Shown here piece by piece: positions 6,078 through 6,122 of a DNA stretch of 6,122 nt. Within the stretch, counting starts at the first letter, position 1. Each line of letters starts with the position of its first letter. This stretch comes from DAHUXT01 sp036378295 (GTDB taxonomy: Bacteria > Chloroflexota > Ktedonobacteria > Ktedonobacterales > JADMIN01). The DNA is taken from assembly GCA_036378295.1 (NCBI GenBank), contig DASUWS010000246.1, positions 1-6,122 on the forward strand, written 5' to 3'. Below the pieces are notes generated by a model that saw nothing but the letters and a program-made list of their open reading frames with translations, ran no database searches and was not told the origin of the DNA. The position numbers were made by a program, and so were the translations under genes.

Positions 6078-6122
6078 GCACTCGCGCTGATCGTTCACAT
6101 GGCAAGCGGCAGCAAGATCGTA
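6074..6122 (+). CDS. Possible start of a downstream gene, overlapping the EndoV stop (partial)
   Basis: A GTG at 6074 overlaps the EndoV TGA as GTGA and opens a frame, VSTRADRSHGKRQQDR, that stays open to the right edge. Such overlaps are typical of translational coupling. No clear SD precedes it, and only 16 codons are visible. A competing ATG at 6099 (MASGSKIV) is also open and also lacks an SD. No function can be assigned. Confidence 0.28.
   Translation, partial: MSTRADRSHGKRQQDR

Overview
The window is GC-rich bacterial DNA with tightly packed, SD-led genes. It holds four complete protein genes and probably the first codons of two more. Gene style suggests an environmental high-GC lineage such as Chloroflexota (Ktedonobacteria-like) or a related group. 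The clues are a multicopper oxidase fused behind a multi-spanning membrane domain, a GANES-type aminotransferase and an EndoV carrying the DAQGxAHPR motif. This is a tentative assignment from protein character only; there is no rRNA or phylogenetic marker here.

Layout, left to right. (1) At 1-139 on the minus strand is the N-terminus of an unrecognised gene with a good SD. (2) At 140-618 is a non-coding divergent region. It has a perfect 12-bp palindrome, repeated GCATG motifs and, just ahead of the oxidase, six 11-bp units in helical phase (537-602). (3) At 679-2619 on the plus strand is a membrane-anchored multicopper oxidase with all copper ligands present. (4) At 2620-2711 is a convergent gap with heptamer tandem repeats and a 14-bp inverted repeat that probably ends transcription from both sides. 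(5) On the minus strand, read 5204 to 2712, are an M20D-type amidohydrolase and then a HisC-family PLP aminotransferase. They are separated by a 162-bp gap holding a nested inverted repeat. (6) At 5205-5411 is a divergent promoter region. (7) At 5412-6077 on the plus strand is endonuclease V, followed by a possible GTGA-overlapping next gene that leaves the window.

How the genes may work together. The amidohydrolase and aminotransferase are co-directional and could act in sequence on an amino acid: release of a free amino acid from an N-acyl conjugate, then transamination. No his or aromatic biosynthesis genes are visible to support a core biosynthetic role for the aminotransferase. The oxidase and EndoV appear to be independent functions, in extracytoplasmic copper or phenol oxidation and in repair of deaminated DNA respectively. 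I see no phage, CRISPR, transposase or RNA gene. The most unusual signals are the phased 11-bp array upstream of the oxidase and the oxidase's membrane-fusion architecture.
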